From JBGPBY01 sp041481485 (lineage in GTDB: Bacteria; Acidobacteriota; Terriglobia; 20CM-2-55-15), in assembly GCA_041481485.1 (NCBI GenBank), contig JBGPBY010000113.1, positions 1 to 16,679 on the forward strand: DNA of 16,679 nucleotides, given 5' to 3'. The notes under the pieces are model-generated. The model was not told where the DNA came from and ran no database searches. It was given only the letters and a program-made list of their open reading frames with translations. Of this stretch, positions 7,179-14,839 are shown one piece after another (the stretch's first letter is position 1; the number at the start of each line of letters is the position of its first letter). Position numbers and translations under genes: made by a program.

Positions 7179-9632
7179 TCAGCGGGAAGTTCCCTGATTA
7201 ATGGCCTGATCCAGCTGCTGCAGGTGCGTATCGCTGCCGCTGAACATTTCCTTGGGCATGTAGGGTCCGTACTTCACCATGTCCTGATAAATATCGTTCG
7301 CATGATAAAGATTGAGGCTCATTCCAGCCAGGTACTGCAGACGCATGTCTTTGTCGTGCGTAATCATGGCGTCTTTCAGCCACGGCTGCAGATCCTTGGG
7401 ACGGCCTGCGTAGGTTGCCAGCAGGTCCACTGCGGAATGCAGGCCGATATCCCGCAATGACTTGGCCACGGTGGCGTACTCCGGGCTTTCGAGCCGCGCC
7501 TGCATTCTATCGATATCGATATTTATTGGATCTGCCATTCCCACCAGCACGACGTCATAGCCTGTTCCACGAATCGTGTTCGCGAAGATCGCGCCATTGG
7601 GAAAGACTTCGAAGAATGTCGCAACTTCGCTTTTGACGGCGTCGGAATTGCTTTCATAGAACTGAACGAATTGGGTCGCCACGCCTCCAGGCTTCAAATG
7701 ATCTTTCTCCAGCTGGAAAAACTCTTTGGTGTAAAGCGCCGCGGCTCCTTTAACCCAGGGGTCGAGAGGATCCGACGTGATTCCATCGAACTTCATCTTC
7801 GTCGTTTCCAGAAAATGACGCCCGTCGTCGATTCGTATATGGACTTTCGGATTCTGCGCGACTTCGAAATTGTGAGCGCCGAACCATTTCGATACGACTT
7901 TGGGAACCAGCGGTTCAATCTCGACGATTGTCTCGCTTTTCAAATTCGGTTCCACGCTGACCGCACCGGCAGTGACACCAGCTCCAAACGCAATCACCAG
8001 AAAATCCGTGTTCGTCGCGGGAAGCAGCGTTGTCAGATGTCCGAGCATGCGCTGGAGGCGCATGTCCGCGGGATCGCTGGAGGCCTGAACTTTTCCCGCG
8101 TTGTGGTAGTTGCGAGTGCCGTCGGGCATATCGGAAACGGCGACGGCAGCGGTGATTCCCTCTCCCACGTACACGATATTTGCGTTGGCGCCGCGGGTTG
8201 GCATAAACCGGCCGTAAGCCACAAAGTGTCCCGGCAATTCCGGCACACTCATCACGAGCAGTCCTCCCGCTATGGCGAGACAGAGGACAGTGATTCCAAA
8301 ATTCAGATTCGATTTGGTGGAGGCTTCTTCGTCGCTGGGAAGCGCCAGCATCAGCAGTCCGGAGATTGCCGAAACTGCGATCAACACCTGCTGCGCATGC
8401 TGACTGCCGATCCAGACGATCAGGACCATGCTTGCGCCGAGAGATCCCAGAATTGCACCGAACGTATTCGCGGCATAGACGCCACCGACCAGTCGGCCCG
8501 GATCCTGACCTCCCGCTGCAACCGAAGCCAGAGCGAGCGGAAAACTCGCGCCCCAGAGAATCGCTCCAGGCAGAACGGCCCAGAGACACCGGACCATATC
8601 AAGTTGTACTTTCAGCCACGGGTCGGTCGTCAACGTCACGTCTATCGGCCAAAACGGCATGGATTTCATCAACGAGTAGGCGGCCCACACCATCGTGGCG
8701 CAGAGCAACATCTGACACCAGCCGAGCGCCATTCGCGGATTTCGGATATTGCGCGCCAGAGCCGAACCCACGGTGCTGCCAATTCCGAGCCCAAAGAGAA
8801 ACGCTGCCAGAATCAGCGCAAATGTGTAAACAGTTCCTCCGAACAAAAGCGACAACAGGCGCGTCCAGATTACTTCTGCGGCGAGCGCCGTGAATCCAGA
8901 CAGCGCGATCGTCACATAGACTGCCCACGCCCCGGGCTCGGCGGCCACCAGAGAATCTGACGAGGAATCCGATTCTGCAAAGTATGGAGCCGCTTTTGAA
9001 ATCGCGTATGCCAGCAGGGCAACGACAATGTTCAGAAGTACAGCAACGTAAGTGGTCTTATTCACGTCGTAGACGCGCATCAGATAGAAGCCCGCCAGCA
9101 GACTTCCAATGACGGCACCGGCGATGTTACCGCCGTAAAAGAATCCAAGCCAGGACACGCCTTCGGGAGTCGTCTTCACCCAACGGGAAATCACGGGAAG
9201 CGTCGCTCCCATGAGAAACGTGGGCGGCAGCAGACAGATCGCGGCAATGATGCCGCGCAGAACCATGCTGATCATGCCCTCGCCGGCCCATGCCGTGTAA
9301 AGACCGCCAATCAGAGGAACTCCAAACAGGATCAGCAGGCCGATCAATCCGATTCCTGCTTCGATATAGGCGTAGAGCTTAAGAGGGTGATGATTCCGCG
9401 AAATCAGACGCGGCGCCAGGAGACTCCCCGCGCACATGCCACCCATAAATGTTCCCAGCAACACTCCGACTGAAACCGCCGAGGAGCCAATGACCAGCTC
9501 CAACAACTGAAACCATACAATTTCATAAATCAGAGCGGCGCAACCGCTGCCGATAAATAACAGAATGAGGAAAGGCAGAAATCGCTGCGCTCCCTCAATA
9601 CCCCCCGTTCGGTTCGAACCCGGTACGCTCAT
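7179..9632 (-). CDS. Fused MFS-like membrane domain and spermidine-synthase-like domain
   Basis: The 817-residue protein has about 13 hydrophobic segments in its first 510 residues. They form two similar halves that each begin with a Glu-Ile/Val-x-Trp helix (ALIYEIVWFQLL and LAAEVIWTRLLSLLF), typical of 'fused MFS/spermidine synthase' proteins. The soluble C-terminal part has a Rossmann methyltransferase-like core: VIAFGAGVTAGAVS (nucleotide loop), VEIEPLVPKVV, DDGRHFLE, and GITSDPLDPWVKGAAALYTKEFF. These correspond to the aminopropyltransferase motifs. Whether it makes polyamines is unknown; most fused members are uncharacterised. The frame stays open to a TTG at 9734, but ATG 9632 has GGAG nine bases upstream and begins close to the first helix, so I chose it. 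It is the first gene of a minus-strand operon with the DDAH-like and AlkZ-related genes, and its upstream region contains a large palindrome. Confidence 0.88.
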   Translation of the reverse strand: MSVPGSNRTGGIEGAQRFLPFLILLFIGSGCAALIYEIVWFQLLELVIGSSAVSVGVLLGTFMGGMCAGSLLAPRLISRNHHPLKLYAYIEAGIGLIGLLILFGVPLIGGLYTAWAGEGMISMVLRGIIAAICLLPPTFLMGATLPVISRWVKTTPEGVSWLGFFYGGNIAGAVIGSLLAGFYLMRVYDVNKTTYVAVLLNIVVALLAYAISKAAPYFAESDSSSDSLVAAEPGAWAVYVTIALSGFTALAAEVIWTRLLSLLFGGTVYTFALILAAFLFGLGIGSTVGSALARNIRNPRMALGWCQMLLCATMVWAAYSLMKSMPFWPIDVTLTTDPWLKVQLDMVRCLWAVLPGAILWGASFPLALASVAAGGQDPGRLVGGVYAANTFGAILGSLGASMVLIVWIGSQHAQQVLIAVSAISGLLMLALPSDEEASTKSNLNFGITVLCLAIAGGLLVMSVPELPGHFVAYGRFMPTRGANANIVYVGEGITAAVAVSDMPDGTRNYHNAGKVQASSDPADMRLQRMLGHLTTLLPATNTDFLVIAFGAGVTAGAVSVEPNLKSETIVEIEPLVPKVVSKWFGAHNFEVAQNPKVHIRIDDGRHFLETTKMKFDGITSDPLDPWVKGAAALYTKEFFQLEKDHLKPGGVATQFVQFYESNSDAVKSEVATFFEVFPNGAIFANTIRGTGYDVVLVGMADPINIDIDRMQARLESPEYATVAKSLRDIGLHSAVDLLATYAGRPKDLQPWLKDAMITHDKDMRLQYLAGMSLNLYHANDIYQDMVKYGPYMPKEMFSGSDTHLQQLDQAINQGTSR

Positions 9633-9753
9633 TTTTGGAAACTCCGAGACTGATAATTCGTTGCCTGCGTCCCCCGCCGTGTTGTGCGGGACAGCGGATG
9701 GTATCACCACCGAGTCCAAAATGAAAAATGACAAGTAGAGGCGAAATCGAGGG

Positions 9754-9833
9754 GGTTACGCAATAATCAATATTCAATTCTCAACCGGTTGAGAATTGAA
9801 AATTGAATATTGATTATTGATTATTGCGTAACC
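9754..9833. repeat. Palindrome made of 7-base units (copy A)
   Basis: The left arm (9754-9786) and right arm (9787-9833) meet at AACCGGTT. From the centre outward the right arm reads 7-base units: TTGAGAA, then TTGAAAA, TTGAATA, TTGATTA, TTGATTA, TTGCGTA, and it closes with ACC. The left arm is the reverse complement of the same series lacking exactly two units (one TTGAAAA, one TTGATTA), which accounts for the 14-base length difference. It fills the gap between the divergent genes starting at 9632 and 9856. A relative lies at 16544-16679. Confidence 0.85.
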
Positions 9834-9840
9834 ATGATTG

Positions 9841-9848
9841 AAAGGTGA
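9841..9848 (+). promoter_or_regulatory. Ribosome binding site deciding the MutS-like start
   Basis: AAAGGTGA lies seven bases before TTG 9856. The frame also opens at TTG 9838, but that codon is only seven bases from the end of the palindrome and has no Shine-Dalgarno site, so TTG 9856 is the better start. The nearby ATG at 9834 runs into a stop after four codons. Confidence 0.55.
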
Positions 9849-9855
9849 ATCCATC

Positions 9856-11628
9856 TTGATCGATCCATCCGCGGAATATACACGCAGACTCCACCAAAGG
9901 CGCACGCTGCTGGTGGAATCTGTACGCAAAACAAAAATCGTTGCGGGATTTCGTTTGGCCGCCGGTTTGGCAATCTTTGTTGCGATTTACCTCGTCTTCG
10001 CTCTGCACCTGTTCTCCGGCTGGTTCTTATTGCTGCCGTTGGGCGCTTACATTGGAATGATCTTGTTCAGCCTGCGCGTTTATCCCAGAGAACAACGCGC
10101 CCTGAGGGCGGTGGCATTTTACGAACGGGGGCTTTCCCGGCTGGAAGACCGGTGGATGGGAACGGGCAATACCTCCACGTCATTTGCATCCGAACAAAAC
10201 CTTTACGTCAATGACCTCGATATTTTTGGCGAAGGCTCGCTTTTCGAACTGTTGTGCACCGCACGGACGCAGTCTGGACAAAATATCCTGGCGCAGTGGC
10301 TTTCGGCGCCCGCCACTCGGGAACAGATCCTCGCCCGGCAGCAAGCTATTGAGGAACTTCGAAACAACGTCGACCTGAGAGAAGACCTGGCAATTCTCGG
10401 CCGGGACATGAAAAATGCCGTTCGTCCCGAACTCATCACCAGTTGGGCTGTCTCACCCATTCTGCTGAAATCAACGGCTCCCCGAATCATAGCGCCGATA
10501 CTGGTCGCGCTGGCCATTGCTGCGGGGATATACACGTGGTCTTACGACGGCCCACCCGCGTTCCTTCTCGCTGCCATCGCGGCGCATTTGGCCTTCGGGG
10601 CATACTTTCGCAACGAAGTACGGGAAGTCGTGGACAACGTCGAGTCCCACGCCCGCGAATTCAGCGTTGTGCATGACATGTTGCTGCGGCTGGAAAGGAA
10701 TTCCTTCTCGTCGCCCCTGCTACGCGAGCTGCAGACAGAATTTGGAAGCGCCTTAAAGGATATGAACGGGCTGATTCGGCTTATCGCGCTGATCGAGGCA
10801 CGAAGAAACGAATTTCTTCTGATTGCAGCGGCCGTCCTGTTGTGGAACACACAGCTTGCCTTTGCCGTTGAGGCATGGCGGGAACGCCGCGGCCCTTCCA
10901 TTAAAGTCTGGCTTCAAAACGTCGGGGAAATGGAAGCGCTCTGTGCGCTCGCCGGATATGCCTTCGAACATCCGGAAAATCCATTTCCGGAAATCGCCGA
11001 CGGACCAGCAGTTCTCGAGGCCGAAGATCTGCGCCATCCACTGCTGCCACGGAATCAGTGCGTTCCGAATTCGATTCAACTCGCCGGTCAGTTGCAGTTG
11101 CTTGTCATCAGCGGATCGAATATGTCCGGAAAGAGCACACTGTTGCGAACCGTCGGAACCAATGTGGCATTGGCACAGGCGGGTGCGCCGGTGAACGCCA
11201 CGCGCATGAGGCTATCCCGGCTGGCAATCGGCGCGACACTGAGAGTCCAGGATTCTTTGCACGGCGGAACATCGCGCTTCTATGCCGAAATTCAACGACT
11301 GCGCGACATCATGGAATTGACAGATGGCGGGCTGCCCGTGTTGCTTCTGCTGGATGAAATCCTCTACGGAACCAACTCCCACGACCGTACCATCGGCGCC
11401 GAAGCCGTCATCCGCGGCCTCGTCGAAAAAGGAGCGATTGGCTTCGTAACCACACACGACCTCGCACTCGCCAAAGTCGCCGACGCGCTCGCGCCACGCG
11501 CCGCCAACGCACATTTCGAGGACCGGCTGGAACAAGGCAAAATGGCTTTCGATTATGTTCTGCGCCCTGGCGTGGTGCAGCGCAGCAATGCATTGGAACT
11601 GATGAGAGCCGTCGGCCTGAAGGTGTGA
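9856..11628 (+). CDS. Membrane-anchored MutS-like ATPase
   Basis: The 590-residue product carries the MutS C-terminal ATPase: Walker A SGSNMSGKSTLLRTVG (about 419-434), Walker B LLLLDEILYGTNSHDR (about 494-509) and the distal FVTTHDLAL switch. Before it are the MutS core helices and clamp-like region (SEQNLYVNDLDIFGEGSLFELL onward, about 112-400). It lacks the MutS mismatch-binding domain with its Phe-x-Glu motif. Instead it has two N-terminal membrane segments (about 29-51 and 54-72) and another hydrophobic pair around 215-260. Such proteins are annotated 'DNA mismatch repair protein MutS domain protein', but a role in mismatch repair is unproven and the membrane part suggests something else. 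It starts with TTG, is divergent from the MFS/spermidine-synthase operon, and is followed at once by a palindrome and a terminator. Confidence 0.85.
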   Translation: MIDPSAEYTRRLHQRRTLLVESVRKTKIVAGFRLAAGLAIFVAIYLVFALHLFSGWFLLLPLGAYIGMILFSLRVYPREQRALRAVAFYERGLSRLEDRWMGTGNTSTSFASEQNLYVNDLDIFGEGSLFELLCTARTQSGQNILAQWLSAPATREQILARQQAIEELRNNVDLREDLAILGRDMKNAVRPELITSWAVSPILLKSTAPRIIAPILVALAIAAGIYTWSYDGPPAFLLAAIAAHLAFGAYFRNEVREVVDNVESHAREFSVVHDMLLRLERNSFSSPLLRELQTEFGSALKDMNGLIRLIALIEARRNEFLLIAAAVLLWNTQLAFAVEAWRERRGPSIKVWLQNVGEMEALCALAGYAFEHPENPFPEIADGPAVLEAEDLRHPLLPRNQCVPNSIQLAGQLQLLVISGSNMSGKSTLLRTVGTNVALAQAGAPVNATRMRLSRLAIGATLRVQDSLHGGTSRFYAEIQRLRDIMELTDGGLPVLLLLDEILYGTNSHDRTIGAEAVIRGLVEKGAIGFVTTHDLALAKVADALAPRAANAHFEDRLEQGKMAFDYVLRPGVVQRSNALELMRAVGLKV

Positions 11629-11633
11629 TGACT

Positions 11634-11717
11634 ACTGTAGGTGCAGTCTATGACCGCGCACAATTTGGAGGATTGCATTCGTCAAAATCGCGCGCGGTCA
11701 TAGACCGCGCCTACAGT
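11634..11717. repeat. ACTGTAG-type palindromic repeat, 84 bases
   Basis: The left arm starts ACTGTAGGTGCAGTCTATGA and the right arm, read in reverse complement, starts ACTGTAGGCGCGGTCTATGA. The arms match at all but two of about 26 positions, around a 32-base centre. The element starts six bases after the stop of the MutS-like gene. Related ends occur at 16080, 16338 and 16518. The form fits a REP/BIME-like or MITE-like dispersed repeat; no transposase is present and no clear target duplication is visible. Confidence 0.8.
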
Positions 11718-11767
11718 AAAAAAAGACCGCCGGCCATTGAGATTTCTCAATGGCCGGCGGTCTTTTA
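11718..11767 (-). terminator. Strong intrinsic terminator between convergent genes
   Basis: A perfect 22-base stem (11721-11742 pairs with 11745-11766) with a GC-rich core GACCGCCGGCC has a two-base nominal loop. Read on the minus strand it ends in seven T residues, so it is a strong terminator for the 15874-11785 cluster. On the plus strand it ends TCTTTTATC, so it may also stop the MutS-like transcript less efficiently. Confidence 0.9.
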
Positions 11768-11784
11768 TCTATCGACCTCGTCTC

Positions 11785-12189
11785 CTACAGATCCCGCTGA
11801 ATCTTGAAATCGCCTTTGGTCGTGCCGCAAGTCCACGTTCCGTTTATCGTGCGGTTCCCAGCGACCACGTTCTTCATTGTGCCATCAAACACAAAATGAT
11901 CCATTCCACCGGCCTTGTTTTTCGCGTCGGCTTCGAAGTGGACCGCCCATTTTGTGGAATCGAGGGTTGCTAATTTGATCTTCACCAAATCCGGACCAGG
12001 ATTGACCATTCCGCTCACGGCCTTTCCGTCCCAGTTCAGGATGACGACGAGATCGTTCCGATTCGTGGCGGAGGTGCCAAAGTCACCGTACCAGGTCCCC
12101 GTCATCGGGTGTCCTTCCTGGGCGGTGGCCGCAGCAGTCAGCGCAAGAACGACCAGCAAACTGAAACCTGTTAAAACTTTCAATTTCAT
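11785..12189 (-). CDS. Small secreted protein of unknown function
   Basis: The 134-residue product has a signal peptide (about 1-24, LTAAATAQ) and a compact beta-rich body beginning MTGTWYGDFG. It continues with DLVVILNWDGKAVSGMVNPG and ends in INGTWTCGTTKGDFKIQRD. The paired GTW...G-F motifs at both ends suggest a small lipocalin-like or beta-barrel fold, but I recognise no named family. The frame opens at TTG 12198, only two bases from AGGAGG. ATG 12189 lies 11 bases from that site and begins the signal peptide, so I chose it. It is the last gene of the exported-protein cluster, 20 bases after its neighbour and 18 bases before the terminator stem side. One Cys is present. Confidence 0.75.
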   Translation of the reverse strand: MKLKVLTGFSLLVVLALTAAATAQEGHPMTGTWYGDFGTSATNRNDLVVILNWDGKAVSGMVNPGPDLVKIKLATLDSTKWAVHFEADAKNKAGGMDHFVFDGTMKNVVAGNRTINGTWTCGTTKGDFKIQRDL

Positions 12190-12209
12190 TGAACTCAAAT
12201 CCTCCTGCG

Positions 12210-13136
12210 CTATGGAACAAATTGCCGCGAACGATCTTCGGATTCCTGACTACCGATCATCAATTCCGGACCGTGATTGTTGTCTTGGCAGATGTATTCG
12301 AACAAGTCACTGTTGGCTGTCCACCGCATCGTAAACATTGCCGTTGTCCAGGGGGCAGTGTACGCGCCTGAGTCTTCAATGGTTGCCTGGTATTGCAACG
12401 TATTGAAGTCGGACCGGGTGAAGCGCTCGACGAAGTGCAACTGCGCCGTGTGTGGCGTGCCCGCGGTGTCCATCCAGAACTTCTCATTGTAGCCCACGGT
12501 GTCAACGACCAGAGTGTCTCCCTCCCAGTGACCAATTGAATGGCCGTAGTTGCTCGGGATAAGCTTGGCAGGATGCTGCCTTCCGTCCATATAGATGATG
12601 CGATACGAATGCGGTCCGCCTTCATCCATTATGTAAATACGCTGCAGGTCTCGCATCTCGAGCAACTCGGTGCCATAAGGAGTGGAGAACTGCCGGGAAG
12701 CTCCTGAGGCATGGCATCGGGTATGGGGTTCAAACTGGTCGATTTGCCGTTGTTGAAATACGGCTTTTGCCCAGGGCTGGAATGGAACCTGGTCCAAGTC
12801 GCGTGCTGCCATACGGGTGGGACCCCCGCTCCAGCGCCCTGTGGGTTGACCCGGAACAGAACCCATCATCGGTTTTCCATCCGGCCAGCGGGGTGTGGGC
12901 TGCGCTGGAGCGGCATTGCCGCCGCCGCGTCCCTGACCGCCCCCTCGGTTTCCTCCGCCGCGTCCCTGACCACCAGCTGCTCCCGCAGCCGGCGCACCCG
13001 GAAGAGCGGGTGCCTGCGCACCACGCTGACCGGCGGCCGGAGTTCCCCCCTGACCAATTCCGGTCGTCGTCAACGCGAGGAACAGGAGAGTGGCCCCCCC
13101 AATGGCAAGAAGGATTGTTAATTTAGACCTTCGCAC
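12210..13136 (-). CDS. Secreted PRWPDG-domain protein with Gly/Arg-rich linker
   Basis: The 308-residue product has a signal peptide (about 1-29) and a low-complexity linker of Gly, Arg, Ala and Gln (about 30-80, including GRGGGNRGGG). The folded domain starts at PRWPDGKPMMG. Conserved-looking motifs are IIYMDGRQHP, GHSIGHWEGDTLVVDT, EKFWMDTAGTPHTAQLH and VERFTRSDFNTLQYQATIED. The same motifs occur in the C-terminal two thirds of the protein at 13637-14758, so the two are paralogous. I know this domain as widespread in Acidobacteriota and related soil bacteria, but without an assigned function. The start is GTG with GAGGGGTG four bases upstream. It is in the same direction as, and 27 bases after, the DUF6152 gene. 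Confidence 0.82.
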   Translation of the reverse strand: MRRSKLTILLAIGGATLLFLALTTTGIGQGGTPAAGQRGAQAPALPGAPAAGAAGGQGRGGGNRGGGQGRGGGNAAPAQPTPRWPDGKPMMGSVPGQPTGRWSGGPTRMAARDLDQVPFQPWAKAVFQQRQIDQFEPHTRCHASGASRQFSTPYGTELLEMRDLQRIYIMDEGGPHSYRIIYMDGRQHPAKLIPSNYGHSIGHWEGDTLVVDTVGYNEKFWMDTAGTPHTAQLHFVERFTRSDFNTLQYQATIEDSGAYTAPWTTAMFTMRWTANSDLFEYICQDNNHGPELMIGSQESEDRSRQFVP

Positions 13137-13163
13137 GTTTCACCCCTCTCTTGAATTGCGGCA

Positions 13164-13577
13164 CTACTGGGTGTCCGGATTACCCTCGCTGGACGCGGCG
13201 CCATATTTCTTTCCGGTCTTGGCAAGTGTGACGTTTCGGGCGTTTACCCTCTGACTGCCATTCTTTGCCAGGGATCCTTCGACAACGACTTCGTCGCCAA
13301 GTTTCATGGTGTCGCGCTGCCAACCTCCGCCCTGCAGACCATGCGGCGGGCCCATTTCAAATCCCCAAATGGAAGATTTACCGGTGGTGGCATCCTTCAC
13401 GCTCATATAAAACCAGACGTGCGGATTGGTCCATTCGATCTTCGTCACGAAGCCGCGCATGGTGACGGGCTTCTTCGAATCGAATTCGGCCGAAAACGAA
13501 TGATGGGCAAAAGCCGGTGCAACAGCCAGGAGCAACCCGGCGCTTAAGCCCAGAACTGCAGGTAGAAATCGTCGCAT
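13164..13577 (-). CDS. DUF6152 family secreted protein
   Basis: The 137-residue product has a signal peptide ending AFA, followed at once by HHSFSAEFD (H25, H26), then MRGFVTKIEWTNPHVWFYMSV and a later GDEVVVEGSLAKNGSQRVNARNVTLA. This pattern matches DUF6152, a family of exported beta-rich proteins with OB-fold-like spacing and unknown function. The N-terminal His pair, created by signal cleavage, and the His of NPHVW could bind a metal, which is inference. ATG 13577 has AGGAGG six bases upstream, the best ribosome binding site in the cluster. The gene lies 59 bases after the fusion gene that carries a diverged copy of this same domain. Confidence 0.88.
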   Translation of the reverse strand: MRRFLPAVLGLSAGLLLAVAPAFAHHSFSAEFDSKKPVTMRGFVTKIEWTNPHVWFYMSVKDATTGKSSIWGFEMGPPHGLQGGGWQRDTMKLGDEVVVEGSLAKNGSQRVNARNVTLAKTGKKYGAASSEGNPDTQ

Positions 13578-13636
13578 GATCTTCCTCCTATCCCCTCAAT
13601 GAGACTTGTTCAAAATCGTGTCTGGCCTCTTGAACG

Positions 13637-14758
13637 CTAAGGCCGGTTATCCTCACACAAAAAGTACGGAAGCTCTTCATCTGGTATCCATTGGAGCGTC
13701 CAGCTGGCAGTCCACTTCTTTGTGTACGCTCCAGGATCATCAATGGTCACTTCATATTTGAGCGTATTCATATCGGTGCGTGTGAACCGCTCGACCAAGT
13801 GCAGCTGGTCCGTGTGGGGCAAGCCCCCGTTATCGAACCAGAACTTTTCATTAAACCCTTTGATATCTGAGACAAGCGTATCGCCCGTCCATTCAGCGAC
13901 CGCCCGTCCGTAGTAGAGCGGGTTGTCATCGTCGCCGCGAAGCTGGCCTTTCTGCGCGCGGCCATCGGTGTACATGATGCGTTCGTTGCGGTTGCCACCA
14001 CCCATCAGGACGAAAACCCGCTTATGGTCGGTGTCTTCCAGAAACTGAACGCCATACACCAGCTGGAATTGGCGCGGCCCTCCCGGCGGCTTGCACGCCA
14101 AAAACATGGGATCGTGGGCCAGAAAATCCTTTTGGCGAAGCTCGTAGACATCTCTCGCCCATTTTTGAAATGGCGCTACTTTGTCGACGTCTGCAATGTT
14201 TTTAAGAAGGCCAGAGGCATCCATCTGGACTGTCGCGCCATCCTGGACGAGTGCCGTCTTACTGGGATTTCCCCAATAACCGGTGTGACCGGCGGTGGGG
14301 CCCAGTCGAGGATGACCATCCGGCCAGCGCGGCGCCGGCTCGGCGGCAGCCGTTCGCTTGGGAGGAGCGGTGCCGTTATAACCGACAAGAACATTTTTAT
14401 TGGTTCTTGCCAACAACACGGAATTGCCCGAAATCTGTTTGGTTCCGTTTCTGGCAAGAAAGCCCTGAACGGTGACGGTATCTCCAGGCTGGACGGTGGT
14501 TTCACTCCATCCATTCCTTGCGAGAAGGATGGGACTTTCCAGTTCGACGGCCCAGCGAACCGGCAGCCCGCTTGCCGCTGGAACCTTCAAAATGATGTGA
14601 GTAAAAGGATTGGCCCAGTCGACCTGCGTCACTGTCCCTTTCAAAGTTTGCGGCTTGGTAGGATCGAACTTCGCAGATACCCCGTGTTGCCCCGATGCCA
14701 GGATTCCCAGCGCAAGGATGGCGACACTTGCAACAATCAAGCGGAACGAACGGCTCAT
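13637..14758 (-). CDS. Secreted fusion of DUF6152-like and PRWPDG domains
   Basis: The 373-residue product has a signal peptide (about 1-24), then a DUF6152-like domain (about 27-125). That domain shows HGVSAKFDPTKPQTLKGTVT, VDWANP and GDTVTVQGFLARNGTKQISG. After a short linker (PPKRTAAAE), a PRWPDG domain (about 138-373) follows with RIMYTDGRAQ, GDTLVSDIKGFNEKFWFDNG, PHTDQLHLVERFTRTDMN and EVTIDDPGAYTKKW. The N-terminal domain has QHGVS where the free DUF6152 protein has HHSFS, and NPFTH where it has NPHVW, so likely ligands changed. The frame opens at ATG 14794, but ATG 14758 has GGAGG ten bases upstream and starts the signal peptide. It lies 81 bases after the metallo-hydrolase gene and before the separate versions of both its halves. 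Confidence 0.85.
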   Translation of the reverse strand: MSRSFRLIVASVAILALGILASGQHGVSAKFDPTKPQTLKGTVTQVDWANPFTHIILKVPAASGLPVRWAVELESPILLARNGWSETTVQPGDTVTVQGFLARNGTKQISGNSVLLARTNKNVLVGYNGTAPPKRTAAAEPAPRWPDGHPRLGPTAGHTGYWGNPSKTALVQDGATVQMDASGLLKNIADVDKVAPFQKWARDVYELRQKDFLAHDPMFLACKPPGGPRQFQLVYGVQFLEDTDHKRVFVLMGGGNRNERIMYTDGRAQKGQLRGDDDNPLYYGRAVAEWTGDTLVSDIKGFNEKFWFDNGGLPHTDQLHLVERFTRTDMNTLKYEVTIDDPGAYTKKWTASWTLQWIPDEELPYFLCEDNRP

Positions 14759-14839
14759 CGGCTTTTCCCCTCCAGAGTCAGGTGGGCGAATCATACCTCT
14801 GGAAACCCATCCGATACCAACACGAAAATGCAGGAATTC

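Noticed and set aside
7671..8960. 429-codon plus-strand open frame
   Set aside because: It lies wholly antisense to the MFS/spermidine-synthase gene, has a low-complexity Arg/His/Ser-rich translation with no domain, and is a GC-driven shadow of the real frame.
9754..9833. CRISPR or origin-type iteron interpretation of the 7-base units
   Set aside because: There are no spacers of constant length, no cas genes, no replication initiator gene, and the units are directly abutting and mirrored, unlike CRISPR repeats or plasmid iterons.
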